From: an uncultured Erythrobacter sp.
Lineage (GTDB): Bacteria; Pseudomonadota; Alphaproteobacteria; Sphingomonadales; Sphingomonadaceae
DNA length: 64,000 bases
Direction of reading: 5' to 3'
Assembly (NCBI GenBank): GCA_947501005.1
Contig: CANMTU010000001.1
Coordinates: forward strand, 1,016,501 to 1,080,500
Below the pieces are notes generated by a model that saw nothing but the letters and a program-made list of their open reading frames with translations, had not been told where the DNA came from and searched no databases. Position 1 is the first letter of the stretch. Each line of letters opens with the position of its first letter. A program made the position numbers and the translations under genes. Positions 35,687 to 45,026 of the stretch are shown piece after piece.

Positions 35687-36115
35687 TCATTCCTCCCGGT
35701 CGAGGCGGACACCATAAAGCTCCATCCGATGATCGACCAGCCGGTAGCCGAGTTTCTCCGCGATCTGCTTCTGCAGGGCTTCGAGTTCCGGATCGACGAA
35801 TTCGACCACCTTGCCGCTTTCGACATCGATCAGATGGTCGTGATGGGCTTCCGGCGCTGCTTCATAGCGGGCGCGGCCATCGCCGAAATCGTGCCGGTCA
35901 AGGATGCCGGCTTCCTCGAACAGGCGCACGGTGCGATAGACGGTGGCGATCGAGATTTTCGGATCGATCTCGCTCGCCCGGGCGTGCAGCAATTCGACGT
36001 CGGGGTGATCGTCGCTGTCGGAAAGAACCTGCGCGATGACGCGCCGCTGCTCGGTAATGCGAAGGCCCTTGTCGTGGCAAAGCTGTTCGAGATCGATGCG
36101 TTGCTGCAAGATCAA
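35687..36115 (-). CDS. fur: Fur family regulator (Fur/Mur type)
   Basis: 142 residues. The winged HTH (residues about 10-80: LRITEQRRVIAQVLSDSDDHPDVELLHARASEIDPKISIATVYRTVRLFEEAGI) and the dimerisation domain with the metal-binding HHDHLIDVESGKVVEF are intact. The CxxC pair that holds a structural zinc in E. coli Fur is missing, and the sequence here is like the manganese-sensing Mur of rhizobia. Expect regulation of Mn or Fe uptake. It is followed by the acyltransferase gene and preceded by the mucR terminator. Confidence 0.9.
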   Translation of the reverse strand: MILQQRIDLEQLCHDKGLRITEQRRVIAQVLSDSDDHPDVELLHARASEIDPKISIATVYRTVRLFEEAGILDRHDFGDGRARYEAAPEAHHDHLIDVESGKVVEFVDPELEALQKQIAEKLGYRLVDHRMELYGVRLDREE

Positions 36116-36146
36116 TCCTTGTCTGACGTTTGGCGGTAGAACGAAT

Positions 36147-36178
36147 GACGCCCCGCACCCTTATCGGGCCGGGGCGTC
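36147..36178 (-). terminator. Probable terminator of mucR
   Basis: GACGCCCCG (36147-36155) pairs with CGGGGCGTC (36170-36178), with an inner CCC/GGG pair. It lies between the mucR stop and fur on the minus strand. No strong U-tract. Confidence 0.55.
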
Positions 36179-36199
36179 GTTCTCAAGCTGTCGGATGGG

Positions 36200-36646
36200 T
36201 CAATTGGTTTCGGCGGCCTTGCGGCGGCCACGCTTCTGACCGGGCTTGCGACCAAGGCCGATCTTGTGCGCCAGATCGCGCCGGGTCTCGGCATAGGCGG
36301 GGGCGACCATCGGATAATCCGACGACAGGTCCCACCGCTGGCGATATTCTTCCGGCGACATTTCGTGTTCGGTCGACAGGTGCCGTTTCAGCATCTTCAT
36401 CTTCTTGCCGCAGTCGAGGCAGACGAGATGGTCTTTCTTGACCGAAGAACGCACCGAAACGGCCGGCTCGGGCCGCTCCTCTTCCGTCTCCACCGGCTCG
36501 CCCAGGCCGGAAAGGGCCGAATAGACATTGGAGATAAGCGTCGGCACGTCCGCGACTTCGACATTGTTGTTGGACACATGGGCCGCAACGATATCCGACG
36601 TCAGGGTAATTAGTGTCTCGTTCATATCCGTCTCGAATTCTTTCAT
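36200..36646 (-). CDS. mucR: MucR/Ros family zinc-finger transcriptional regulator
   Basis: 148 residues. The C-terminal half has a single zinc finger with Cys76-x2-Cys79-x9-His89-x4-His94 ([21 protein letters not shown]), followed by [11 protein letters not shown] and the basic tail [17 protein letters not shown]. MucR proteins bind AT-rich DNA, repress their own promoters and control exopolysaccharide, motility and cell-cycle genes in alphaproteobacteria. The start at 36646 is favoured by an AGAGGA site 8 bases upstream; an ATG 7 codons later is possible. Confidence 0.93.
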   Translation of the reverse strand: MKEFETDMNETLITLTSDIVAAHVSNNNVEVADVPTLISNVYSALSGLGEPVETEEERPEPAVSVRSSVKKDHLVCLDCGKKMKMLKRHLSTEHEMSPEEYRQRWDLSSDYPMVAPAYAETRRDLAHKIGLGRKPGQKRGRRKAAETN

Positions 36647-36702
36647 GTAAATCGTCCTCTTATTTGGCGAGGTAGTGACGGTTACGACCGGTGTCCATAG
36701 CG

Positions 36703-36731
36703 AGTGTAAAATATGTTGTAGTCAGTGCCAA
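36703..36731 (-). promoter_or_regulatory. mucR promoter (sigma-70 type)
   Basis: Minus-strand TTGGCA (36731-36726), a 17-base spacer and TACACT (36708-36703). The spacer and flanks are AT-rich, which would suit MucR autoregulation. Leader about 50 nt. Confidence 0.6.
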
Positions 36732-36792
36732 TTTCGATCTGTCAGGATTGGCGTTTGTCCGTTTAGGGGCGGCCGATGCGGGGCGTTGCCAA

Positions 36793-37245
36793 CTATAGGT
36801 TCTTGGCGAAGGTCAATGCATCCACGCTCGTGCCTGTCAGAGTGCGGTAGTAGTTCGGCCGCTGGCCAATTTGGTCGAAGCCGCATTGGCGGTACAATCG
36901 TTCTGCCGGATTATCGCACCGCATTTCAAGGAACACCCGGGCGACGCCCTTGTCCCGTGCATTGTCGAGAAAGCGCAGGAGCAGCTTGCGGCCCAGCCCC
37001 TTGCCTTGCGCTTCGGGTTTGACGGCGAGCAGCAGCAATTCCTCCTCGTCCAGCACCCGCCGCGCCAGGACGAAGCCCGCGGCGGGCCGGTCGGCGGTCG
37101 GTTCCTCGCCGCACTCGTCCACGAGCAGGTAGTAGGTCGAGGGGAGGCGCAGGGAATCCACGACCTGCTGGCGGGTCCATGCCTCGCGCCAGTGCGGATC
37201 GAACGCCTCGTCCATCACCGCCATCAACTGGTCGAGTTCCGTCAT
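36793..37245 (-). CDS. rimI: Ribosomal protein S18 alanine N-acetyltransferase (RimI-like GNAT)
   Basis: 150 residues of GNAT fold; acetyl-CoA motif A at EEELLLLAVKPEAQGKGLGRKLL and the RimI-like LEMRCDNPAERLYRQCGFDQIGQRPNYY near the end. The start ATG at 37245 overlaps the tsaB stop (ATGA), and the tsaB-rimI pair is widely conserved. RimI acetylates the N-terminus of ribosomal protein S18; other N-terminal targets are possible. Confidence 0.88.
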   Translation of the reverse strand: MTELDQLMAVMDEAFDPHWREAWTRQQVVDSLRLPSTYYLLVDECGEEPTADRPAAGFVLARRVLDEEELLLLAVKPEAQGKGLGRKLLLRFLDNARDKGVARVFLEMRCDNPAERLYRQCGFDQIGQRPNYYRTLTGTSVDALTFAKNL

Positions 37246-37856
37246 TGCGCGGGCCTTTGCGCATCGGGCGCACGACCGTAGATCGGTGCGAGGTCGGCGG
37301 TCAGAGAATGGCTCGGGAGGGCGAGAACGTCCCGCGCATCGGGAAGAAGGTGCAGGGCCGCCGCCTCGGGGCCATCCTGCGCCATCAGCTCCTCCGCCCG
37401 GTTGCCGGCGGCGAACGTGCCGGCATTGTCGCGCCGCGCTTCCTCCGGGGTTTGCGACAGGGGAAGGCCCGTCGCCTTTCCCTCCGCATCGAACGCCTGG
37501 ACGAACCATTGGCCGTGCCCGCCATTCATGCATACGGTGACCGGCCCCGGTCTGCGTCGCCCCGCCATCGCCGCCACCAGGGCGAGCGTCGGATAGCCGC
37601 TTACTTCGGCATTCCAGCCGATGCCGAGCGCGCGGGCGGTCGCCAGCCCGATGCGCACGCCGGTGAAACTGCCGGGGCCGAGCGAGACGCGGATATGCGC
37701 CGCCCGGCCCTTGTCCGGCAATTCGGCGATCATCGGAACCAGCCGTTCCGCATGGCCGCGCCCGAGCACCTCGTGACGATGGTCGAGGAGCGTATCGTCC
37801 TCGAACAGGGCGACCGAGCAGGCCTCGGTCGCGGTTTCTATCGCCAGCATTCGCAT
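37242..37856 (-). CDS. tsaB: tRNA threonylcarbamoyladenosine biosynthesis protein TsaB
   Basis: 204 residues of the ASKHA fold. MLAIETATEACSVALFED, HAERLVPMIAEL and VSLGPGSFTGVRIGLATARALG are the TsaB signature. TsaB works with TsaD and TsaE to make t6A37 in ANN-decoding tRNAs. It is translationally coupled to rimI. Confidence 0.95.
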   Translation of the reverse strand: MRMLAIETATEACSVALFEDDTLLDHRHEVLGRGHAERLVPMIAELPDKGRAAHIRVSLGPGSFTGVRIGLATARALGIGWNAEVSGYPTLALVAAMAGRRRPGPVTVCMNGGHGQWFVQAFDAEGKATGLPLSQTPEEARRDNAGTFAAGNRAEELMAQDGPEAAALHLLPDARDVLALPSHSLTADLAPIYGRAPDAQRPAQ

Positions 37857-37894
37857 CCCACCGCGCTTAGCGCGGCAGATGCCGGCTCTACAAG

Positions 37895-38503
37895 TCAGGC
37901 GATGCGGTTGAACTTGCCGAAATCAGGGCGCGGGCTGCGCTCGAATATGGTCGACCTGTCGCCATGGCCGATCGAGCAGATCCAGTCGGCCCGGTAATTC
38001 GGCTCGTCCGCGAAGAAATCCCGGGTGACGGCATCGAGATCGACGCCCGACATCGGCCCGCAATCGAGGCCCAGCGCCCGTGCCGCGATCATCAGATAGG
38101 CGCCCTGTAGGGCCGAGTTGCGAAATGCGGCCATCTCGCGCTTTTCCCTGTCGCCTTCGAACCAGCTCCTGGCGTCCGTATGGGGGAACAGCCACGGCAA
38201 TTGTTCGTGGAAATCGACATCGTAACCGATGATGACGCAGACCGGCGCGGTCCGCACCTTGTCCTTGTTCTGCTCATCGGCATGGGCGGCGAGGCGATCC
38301 TTCGCCTCCTGCGAGTGGCACCACACGAACCGGCCGGGCTGCATGTTGGCCGAGGTCGGCCCCATCTTGAACAGCTCGTAGATCTCCTCGATCTGTTCCT
38401 GCGACACTGCCTTGTCGTGCCAGCCATTATAGCTGCGCGCCGCGCGGAAGATCTGGTCCAGCGCGGTGCCCGAAAGGGGGGTGTCGAAATCTTGGTCGCT
38501 CAT
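37895..38503 (-). CDS. Nitroreductase-family protein, malonic semialdehyde reductase (RutE)-like
   Basis: 202 residues. The FMN-binding RSYNGWHD and KMGPTSANMQPGRFVW, the active-site-region DARSWFEGDREKREMAAFRNSALQGAYLMIAARALGLDCGPMSG, and GHGDRSTIFERSPRPDF match the RutE/malonic semialdehyde reductase group. RutE reduces malonic semialdehyde in uracil catabolism; since no other rut genes are present, it may rather detoxify aldehydes or nitro compounds. Confidence 0.88.
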   Translation of the reverse strand: MSDQDFDTPLSGTALDQIFRAARSYNGWHDKAVSQEQIEEIYELFKMGPTSANMQPGRFVWCHSQEAKDRLAAHADEQNKDKVRTAPVCVIIGYDVDFHEQLPWLFPHTDARSWFEGDREKREMAAFRNSALQGAYLMIAARALGLDCGPMSGVDLDAVTRDFFADEPNYRADWICSIGHGDRSTIFERSPRPDFGKFNRIA

Positions 38504-38524
38504 CGAAATCCTCTGCTGACGCCC

Positions 38525-39106
38525 TCAGGCTGCGCGGACTTCAACGACCTCCGGCACGTAATGTTTCAGCAGGCCTTCGATCCCGTGCTTCAGCGTGGCG
38601 CTCGACGAGGGGCAGCCGGAGCAGGCGCCCTGCATCTGGAGATAGACCACCCCGTCGCGATATCCGCGATACTGGATGTCGCCGCCATCGCCGGCCACAG
38701 CCGGGCGGACGCGGGTTTCGAGCAGTTCGTTGATCTGCGCGACGATATCCTCGTCCTCGGCGCGTTCCTCCACCAGCATCGCATCGTCTTCGGGTGGCAC
38801 CGCGATCCCGCCGGCGGTGCCGGGCGCGAACAAAGGCGCCTCGGATACGAAGTGGTCAAGCAGGATCGCCAGGACCTGCGGCTTCAGGTCGGTCCACGAA
38901 ACGCCGGGGGCCGAGGTCACGGTGATGAAATCGCCGCCGAAGAACACGTTGGTCACCTCGCCCAGGTCGAAGATCGCCTGCGCCAGCGGGCTCGCCTCGG
39001 CCGCCTCGGGCGTCGCGAATTCGCGCGTCCCGCTGGCCATGACCGCGCGTTGCGGCAGGAATTTGAGGCTGGACGGGTTCGGGGTGGTTTCGGTCTCGAT
39101 ATACAT
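38525..39106 (-). CDS. NifU-like Fe-S cluster scaffold (NfuA type)
   Basis: 193 residues. An N-terminal Nfu_N domain (MYIETETTPNPSSLKFLPQ) precedes the NifU C-terminal domain with the cluster-binding Cys-x2-Cys (ACSGCPSSSATLK). It delivers Fe-S clusters to target proteins, perhaps including the cluster-rich MiaB and RlmN in this window. It ends 22 bases before the nitroreductase on the same strand. The start at 39106 is preferred; the 20-residue extension lacks similarity. Confidence 0.93.
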   Translation of the reverse strand: MYIETETTPNPSSLKFLPQRAVMASGTREFATPEAAEASPLAQAIFDLGEVTNVFFGGDFITVTSAPGVSWTDLKPQVLAILLDHFVSEAPLFAPGTAGGIAVPPEDDAMLVEERAEDEDIVAQINELLETRVRPAVAGDGGDIQYRGYRDGVVYLQMQGACSGCPSSSATLKHGIEGLLKHYVPEVVEVRAA

Positions 39107-39201
39107 GGCTGTTATGTAGGGGCGGGCGGGGCGGCCCACAAGCGCGCGCGGGCGACGGATATTCACTGGTGCTTCAGACCGCCAATCCTATATCACCGCG
39201 C

Positions 39202-42153
39202 ATGACAGATACCTCGCGCGCCGTGCGGCGTTTCGCGCTTTTCCTTCCCGCAGCCGTTCTGCTCGCCACCCAGCCGGTGCTGGCGCAGGAACAGGTGCCG
39301 GTTCCCGCCTCGATCCAGACCGAAGGCGAGGTCCCGTGGATCTACGAAGGCAGCGACGTTCCGCGCGACGAGGAATGGGCTTTCGGCGAACTGGATAATG
39401 GCCTGCGTTACGGTGTGCGGGAGAACGGCGTGCCGCCCGGGCAGGTTTCCATCCGCGTGCGGATCGATGCCGGTTCGCTTTACGAGAAGGACAGCGAGCG
39501 TGGCTTCGCCCATCTGCTCGAACATCTGCTGTTCCGCGAAAGCCAGTATCTCGGCCAGGCCGAAGCCATTCCCACCTGGCAGCGCCTCGGCGCGACCTTC
39601 GGCAGCGACACCAATGCCGAGACCAGCCCGACGCATACGGTGTTCAAGCTCGACCTGCCCTCCGCCGATCCGGCGAAGCTGCGCGAAAGCATGAAGCTGC
39701 TGTCGGGCATGGTGCGCGCGCCGGTGCTCTCGACCCAGAACGTGAATGCCGAAGTCCCCATCGTGCTGGCGGAAAAGCGCGAACGCGGCGGGCCGGGCGA
39801 ACGGGTGAGCGAGCAGACCATGAAGACCCTGTTCGCCGGCCAGCGGCTGGCCGAGCGGATCACCATCGGCACGGAAGACAGCCTGAAGGCGGCGACCGGT
39901 GCATCGGTCCAGGCGTTCTACGATCGCTGGTATCGGCCGGAAAATACGGTCATCTCGGTCGTCGGAGATATGGACCCGGCCGTGTTCGCCTCGGCGATCG
40001 AGGAGTATTTCGCCGGCTGGCAGGGCAAGGGCCCGGCGGCCAGGGCGCCCGATTTCGGCGATCCCGTGGCACCCCGGGGCGTAAAAGCAAGCAATCCGGT
40101 GGGCGAGGTCAAGGTGATCGTCGAGCCCGACCTGCCGCGCGCCTTCACCTATGGCATCATGCGGCCGTGGCGGCCGGTGAACGACACGATCGAATACAAT
40201 GAGGGCCGCCTGCGCGAACAACTGGCGCTGGCTCTTATTAATCGCCGGCTGGAGGCACGCGCGCGGGCGAACGGCAGCTTTCTTTATGCGCAGGCCAACG
40301 AATCCAAGATCAGCCGCTCGACCCATGCGACGCTGGTGACCTTCGCCCCGCTGAGCGAGGACTGGAAAGGCTCGCTCGCGGAAATTCGCGCCGTGATCGC
40401 GGATGCGACGACCAATCCGCCGACCGAAGAGGAAATCGCTCGCGAACTGGCGGAAATGCAGGTGGTTTATCAGAACATGGTCGAGCAGCGCTCGGTCATG
40501 GCGGGATCGCTGCTGGCTGACGATCTGGTCAACGCGGTCGACATCCGCGAAAGCGTGGCCGCGCCCGAAACCTTCCTGATGGTCTTCAATTCGATGAAGG
40601 ACACGGCGACGCCGCAGGTCGTGCTGGACGAGACGAAGAAGCTGTTTTCGGGCGACGTGATCCGTGCGGTCTACATCACCCCCGATGCGAAGGAAGCGAC
40701 CGACAAGGCAGTGCGCAAGGCCATGCGCGCCAAGGTCAAGGCGGACGACAGCGCCCGGCTTACCGCCAGCGCCATCTCCTTCGAAGACCTTCCCCCGGTC
40801 GGCGAACCGGGCGAGATCGTCGCCCGCGAACAGCACGCCCTGCGCGACAGCGAACTGATCACCTTCGCCAACGGGGTGCGCGCCATCGTCTGGCCGACCA
40901 AGGACGAACCGGGCCGCGTTTCGGTGAAGGTCAATTTCGGCGCCGGCTACCGCGCGTTCACGCCGGAAGAGGCGCCCTATATCTCGCTCGGTCAATCGGC
41001 ACTGGTGGGGTCGGGCGAGGGAGAGCTTGGACAGGAAGAGCTCGACCGGATCACCACCGGGCGCAAGATCGGCTTCGATTTCGGCGTGGATGACGGCAAG
41101 TTCACCTTCGCCGCCCAGACGCGGCAACAGGACCTCGACGACCAGCTCTACCTCTTTGCCGCCAAGTTCGCGATGCCCCGCTGGGACGTGAGCCCGCTGA
41201 TTCGCACCAAGGCGGCCAACCGGCTGGCCTATGAAAGCTTCGTCACCAGCCCCGCCGGCGTCATCAATCGCGACCTCGAATATTTGCTGACCGGCCGGGA
41301 TGCGCGCTTCGCCATGCCGACCCCGGCACAGCTCGACGCGACGACGGCGGAGGGTTTCCGCGAGGTATGGGAGCCGATCCTCACGCGGGAAGGGCCGATC
41401 GAGATCCTCATCGCCGGCGATTTCGAGCGGGAGCAGACCGTGGAAACGCTGCGCAAGACCTTCGGCGCGCTGCCGCCGCGCGAACCGATCGCGGCCGACG
41501 TGCTGGCGCGCGCGGTCGAGTTTCCCGAACCGGGCGAGACCGTGGTGAAGACCCACCGCGGCGATGCCAACCAGGCCGCCGCCGTGATCGCCTGGCCGAG
41601 CGGGGCGGGGCTTGAGAACATCCGCGAATCACGCCAGCTCGAAATTCTCGTCCAGGTGTTCAACAACCGCCTGCTCGAGGCGATGCGCGAACGCGCCGGC
41701 GCAAGCTACGCCCCGGTCGTGCGGTCCGACTGGCCAACCCAGATCGACAGCGGCGGCCGGATCGCCGCGCTGGCACAGCTGCGCCCGCAGGATGTGCCGG
41801 CCTTCTTCGCCGAGGCGGACAGGATCGCGAGCGATCTCGCGACAACGCCGCCGACGCCCGAGGAATTGCAATTGGTGACCGAGCCGCTGCGCAATTACTA
41901 CACCCGCATCCAGAGCGGCAATTACTTCTGGATGCTGGAGATGGACGGCAGCAGCACCGATCCCCGCCGCGTCATGGCCCTGCCGACCCTGGTGCAGGAT
42001 TATTCGCAGACCACGCCCGACGTGATGCTGGCACTGGGCACCAAGTATTTCGGCGGAACCCCCGGCTGGCGGCTCGCCGTCATTCCCGAAGGCCAGACGC
42101 TTGCCACGGCGGTCGCGTCGGACGGTGCCGCCGCGCCTGCCACCGGTCGCTAG
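39202..42153 (+). CDS. M16 family zinc metallopeptidase (pitrilysin-like)
   Basis: 983 residues with a signal peptide (FLPAAVLLATQPVLAQE) and two M16 repeats. The active-site inverted zinc motif is His104-x2-Glu107-His108 (HLLEH), in the first repeat, with the downstream Glu in the EVPIVLAEKRER segment; the second repeat lacks HxxEH, as usual in this family. It is a secreted or periplasmic peptidase with unknown substrates. The ATG at 39202 directly precedes the signal peptide. Divergent from the NifU-like gene. Confidence 0.93.
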   Translation: MTDTSRAVRRFALFLPAAVLLATQPVLAQEQVPVPASIQTEGEVPWIYEGSDVPRDEEWAFGELDNGLRYGVRENGVPPGQVSIRVRIDAGSLYEKDSERGFAHLLEHLLFRESQYLGQAEAIPTWQRLGATFGSDTNAETSPTHTVFKLDLPSADPAKLRESMKLLSGMVRAPVLSTQNVNAEVPIVLAEKRERGGPGERVSEQTMKTLFAGQRLAERITIGTEDSLKAATGASVQAFYDRWYRPENTVISVVGDMDPAVFASAIEEYFAGWQGKGPAARAPDFGDPVAPRGVKASNPVGEVKVIVEPDLPRAFTYGIMRPWRPVNDTIEYNEGRLREQLALALINRRLEARARANGSFLYAQANESKISRSTHATLVTFAPLSEDWKGSLAEIRAVIADATTNPPTEEEIARELAEMQVVYQNMVEQRSVMAGSLLADDLVNAVDIRESVAAPETFLMVFNSMKDTATPQVVLDETKKLFSGDVIRAVYITPDAKEATDKAVRKAMRAKVKADDSARLTASAISFEDLPPVGEPGEIVAREQHALRDSELITFANGVRAIVWPTKDEPGRVSVKVNFGAGYRAFTPEEAPYISLGQSALVGSGEGELGQEELDRITTGRKIGFDFGVDDGKFTFAAQTRQQDLDDQLYLFAAKFAMPRWDVSPLIRTKAANRLAYESFVTSPAGVINRDLEYLLTGRDARFAMPTPAQLDATTAEGFREVWEPILTREGPIEILIAGDFEREQTVETLRKTFGALPPREPIAADVLARAVEFPEPGETVVKTHRGDANQAAAVIAWPSGAGLENIRESRQLEILVQVFNNRLLEAMRERAGASYAPVVRSDWPTQIDSGGRIAALAQLRPQDVPAFFAEADRIASDLATTPPTPEELQLVTEPLRNYYTRIQSGNYFWMLEMDGSSTDPRRVMALPTLVQDYSQTTPDVMLALGTKYFGGTPGWRLAVIPEGQTLATAVASDGAAAPATGR

Positions 42154-42274
42154 GGCCGATCACCGCAATCGCGGTTTTACGTGGGCCAAGCAAATGCTGC
42201 TTGTGCGATAAGGCAGGCTCGTCTTGCCTCGATCGCGAGGGCAGCATTCTAACCGACGGACGGAATTGAGATCG

Positions 42275-43648
42275 ATGGCACGCGAATGGGCACCGGACAG
42301 CTGGCAGGGTTTCGAAGCGCGGCATCTGCCGCGCTACCAGGATGCCGGGGCCTTGCAGGCAGTCGAGGCGACGCTGTCGAGCCACCCGCCGCTCGTCTTC
42401 GCGGGGGAGGCGCGGGCGCTGAAGGCCGATCTTGCCGAAGTGGCCGCGGGCAGGGCCTTCCTGCTTCAAGGCGGCGACTGTGCGGAAAGTTTCGCCGAGT
42501 TCCATCCCAACAACATCCGCGATACCTTCCGTGTCCTCTTGCAGATGGCGGTGGTGATGACCTTCGCCAGCAAGCAGCCGGTGGTAAAGGTCGGCCGCAT
42601 GGCGGGCCAGTTCGCCAAGCCGCGCAGTTCGGACACCGAAACGCAAGGCGACGTCACCCTGCCGAGCTATTTCGGCGACAATGTCAACGGGATCGAGTTC
42701 GACGCGGCCGCCCGTTCGACCGATCCGCAGCGTATGGTGCGCGCCTATTTCCAGGCTTCAGCCACGCTCAACCTGCTGCGCGCCTTTGCCGGCGGCGGCT
42801 ATGCGAATTTGCGGCAGGTCCATCAATGGACGCTCGATTTCATGGGCCGCAGCCCGTGGGCCGACAAGTTCGCGCAGACCGCCGACCGGATCGGAGAGGC
42901 GCTCGATTTCATGGAAGCCTGCGGCATCGATCCCGCTACCGTGCCGCAATTGCAGGGCACCAGCTTCTTCACCAGTCACGAGGCGCTGCTGCTGCCTTAC
43001 GAACAGGCGATGACCCGGCGCGACAGCCTGACCGGCGACTGGTACGATTGCTCCGCCCATATGCTGTGGATCGGGGACCGCACCCGGTTCGAGGGCAGCG
43101 CCCATGTCGAGTTCGCGCGCGGCATCGGCAATCCGATCGGCATGAAGTGCGGGCCGAGCCTGGAGACTGACGCGCTGCTCAAACTGCTCGACACGCTCAA
43201 CCCCGCTCGCGAGCCGGGGCGCATCACGCTCATCAGCCGGTTCGGGCACGACAAGGTCGAGGACGGCCTGCCCCGCCTCGTCCGTGCGGTGCAGCGTGAA
43301 GGGCATCCGGTGGTGTGGAGCTGCGATCCGATGCACGGCAACGTCGTCAAGTCGGAAAGCGGCTACAAGACCCGGCCGTTCGATCGCATCCTGGCCGAAG
43401 TGCGCGGCTTCTTTGCCGTCCACCGGGCCGAAGGAACCCATGCCGGCGGCATCCATGTCGAGATGACCGGGCAGGACGTGACCGAATGCGTCGGCGGCGC
43501 GGTCGCCATTACCGACGATGCGTTGAAGGATCGCTATCACACGCATTGCGACCCGCGCCTCAACGCCGCGCAATCGCTCGAACTGGCATTCCTGATCGCG
43601 GAAATGATCAACGCCGAACACGCGCAGCAGCGCGCGGACGCGGCCTGA
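42275..43648 (+). CDS. Class II 3-deoxy-7-phosphoheptulonate (DAHP) synthase
   Basis: 457 residues. It condenses phosphoenolpyruvate and erythrose-4-phosphate at the start of the shikimate pathway. The plant-like class II signatures [65 protein letters not shown] and [15 protein letters not shown] are all present. Symbols aroF and aroG are both used for this class, so none is assigned. The ATG at 42275 replaces a longer frame with no similarity. Confidence 0.95.
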   Translation: MAREWAPDSWQGFEARHLPRYQDAGALQAVEATLSSHPPLVFAGEARALKADLAEVAAGRAFLLQGGDCAESFAEFHPNNIRDTFRVLLQMAVVMTFASKQPVVKVGRMAGQFAKPRSSDTETQGDVTLPSYFGDNVNGIEFDAAARSTDPQRMVRAYFQASATLNLLRAFAGGGYANLRQVHQWTLDFMGRSPWADKFAQTADRIGEALDFMEACGIDPATVPQLQGTSFFTSHEALLLPYEQAMTRRDSLTGDWYDCSAHMLWIGDRTRFEGSAHVEFARGIGNPIGMKCGPSLETDALLKLLDTLNPAREPGRITLISRFGHDKVEDGLPRLVRAVQREGHPVVWSCDPMHGNVVKSESGYKTRPFDRILAEVRGFFAVHRAEGTHAGGIHVEMTGQDVTECVGGAVAITDDALKDRYHTHCDPRLNAAQSLELAFLIAEMINAEHAQQRADAA

Positions 43649-43766
43649 CCGGCGGCGACCACGCGGCACCGGACCCATTTGATGGAACGTTCGTTTGACC
43701 TGCAACGCGATGTCTTGCGTTGGACGAAGGTTGCTCTTCCCCGGCGACCGCAGGAAAGAGGGGCCA

Positions 43767-45020
43767 ATGTCTCAGGCACGAGCGAAGAACACCGCCGAAA
43801 ACCCTGAACGCGCGGCGGCTTTCGCAGCCGTTCGCGGGCTCAGCGAAGCGTTGGCCGCGCCCTTGTCGGATGCGGATGCGACGATCCAGTCGATGGAAGA
43901 CGCCTCGCCCGCCAAGTGGCACCTCGCACATACGACATGGTTCTGGGAAACCTTCCTGCTGCGCGACAACAAGCCCGGCTACCGCCTGTTCGACGAGGCT
44001 TACCCCTTCGTCTTCAACTCCTATTACGAGGCGGAGGGGGAGCGGATCAGACGGTTCTCGCGCGGGATGCTGTCGCGCCCCACGCTCGACGATATTCTCG
44101 CCTGGCGCGAGCACGTGAATGCCGAAATGGCGCCGCTGCTGGATGACGAGCGGCTCGCCCCGCTGATCGATCTCGGGCTGGCGCACGAACAGCAGCATCA
44201 GGAATTGCTGCTGACCGACATCAAGCATGCCCTGTTCCAGAATCCGCTCGGACCGGCGATGTGGGATCGCGCTGCTGATCCTGCTCCCGGGGCGCGCGAG
44301 GACGGCTGGTATTCCCATCCCGGCGGCATCGCCCGCATAGGCCATCAGGATGGTGGCTTCGCTTTCGATTGCGAGGGGCCGGCCCATCGCGTGCTGCTCG
44401 AACCCTTCGCGCTCGCCATTTCGCTCGTCACCAATGGCGAATGGGATGCCTTCATCGCCGATGGCGGATACGAGACGGCCGCTCTCTGGCTGTCCGACGG
44501 GTGGGCTTGGGTCAACAAAAACCGGGTCCGCGCGCCCGCCTATTGGCGCGAGGATGCGTACTTTGCCCATTCCGGCTGGCAGACCCGCGATGCCGATGCG
44601 CCGGTTACCCATATCTCCTATTACGAAGCGGATGCGTTCGCCGCATGGGCCGGCCACCGCCTGCCGACCGAGTTCGAATGGGAAGCCATCGCGCGCGGTC
44701 AGGAAGGCGACGCGCCCGCGCACGATCCCGCCGCCGGCAATCAGCTCGACCAAGCGGCCCCGCCGCTTCCGCGAGGCAGCGCGGGACTGTTCGGGGATTG
44801 CTGGCAGTTCACCCGTTCCGCCTACCTGCCCTATCCGCGCTTCCAGCCGGCCGAGGGCGCGGTGGGCGAATATAACGGCAAGTTCATGAGCGGGCAGTTC
44901 GTCTTGCGCGGGGCCAGCTGCGCCACGGCGCGCGGCCATTCGCGGGCCAGCTACCGCAATTTCTTCTATCCGCATCAACGCTGGCAATTCACCGGGCTAC
45001 GGCTCGCCAAAGACGTCTAG
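43767..45020 (+). CDS. egtB: Ergothioneine sulfoxide synthase EgtB
   Basis: 417 residues. An N-terminal DinB-like helical domain with metal-binding His residues (KWHLAHTTWFWE, then LAHEQQHQELLLTDIKHAL) is followed by the FGE-sulfatase (formylglycine-generating enzyme-like) domain ending in CATARGHSRASYRNFFYPHQRWQFTGLRLA. EgtB is a non-heme iron enzyme that joins a thiol to trimethyl-histidine and oxidises it. Its partner egtD starts 6 bases downstream. Whether the thiol donor is cysteine or gamma-glutamylcysteine cannot be told. Confidence 0.93.
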   Translation: MSQARAKNTAENPERAAAFAAVRGLSEALAAPLSDADATIQSMEDASPAKWHLAHTTWFWETFLLRDNKPGYRLFDEAYPFVFNSYYEAEGERIRRFSRGMLSRPTLDDILAWREHVNAEMAPLLDDERLAPLIDLGLAHEQQHQELLLTDIKHALFQNPLGPAMWDRAADPAPGAREDGWYSHPGGIARIGHQDGGFAFDCEGPAHRVLLEPFALAISLVTNGEWDAFIADGGYETAALWLSDGWAWVNKNRVRAPAYWREDAYFAHSGWQTRDADAPVTHISYYEADAFAAWAGHRLPTEFEWEAIARGQEGDAPAHDPAAGNQLDQAAPPLPRGSAGLFGDCWQFTRSAYLPYPRFQPAEGAVGEYNGKFMSGQFVLRGASCATARGHSRASYRNFFYPHQRWQFTGLRLAKDV

Positions 45021-45026
45021 GGGCAC

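Noticed and set aside
39193-41556. A 787-codon minus-strand open frame over the M16 peptidase
   Set aside because: A shadow of the peptidase gene; no motifs and no ribosome-binding site.
42160-42185. Hairpin ACCGC-AATC-GCGGT followed by TTTA after the M16 gene as a terminator
   Set aside because: Only a 5-bp stem and a 3-base T run, too weak to report as a feature.
43686-43731. GGAAC ... CGTTGG before egtB as an EcfG promoter
   Set aside because: The spacer is about 29 bases instead of 16-17.
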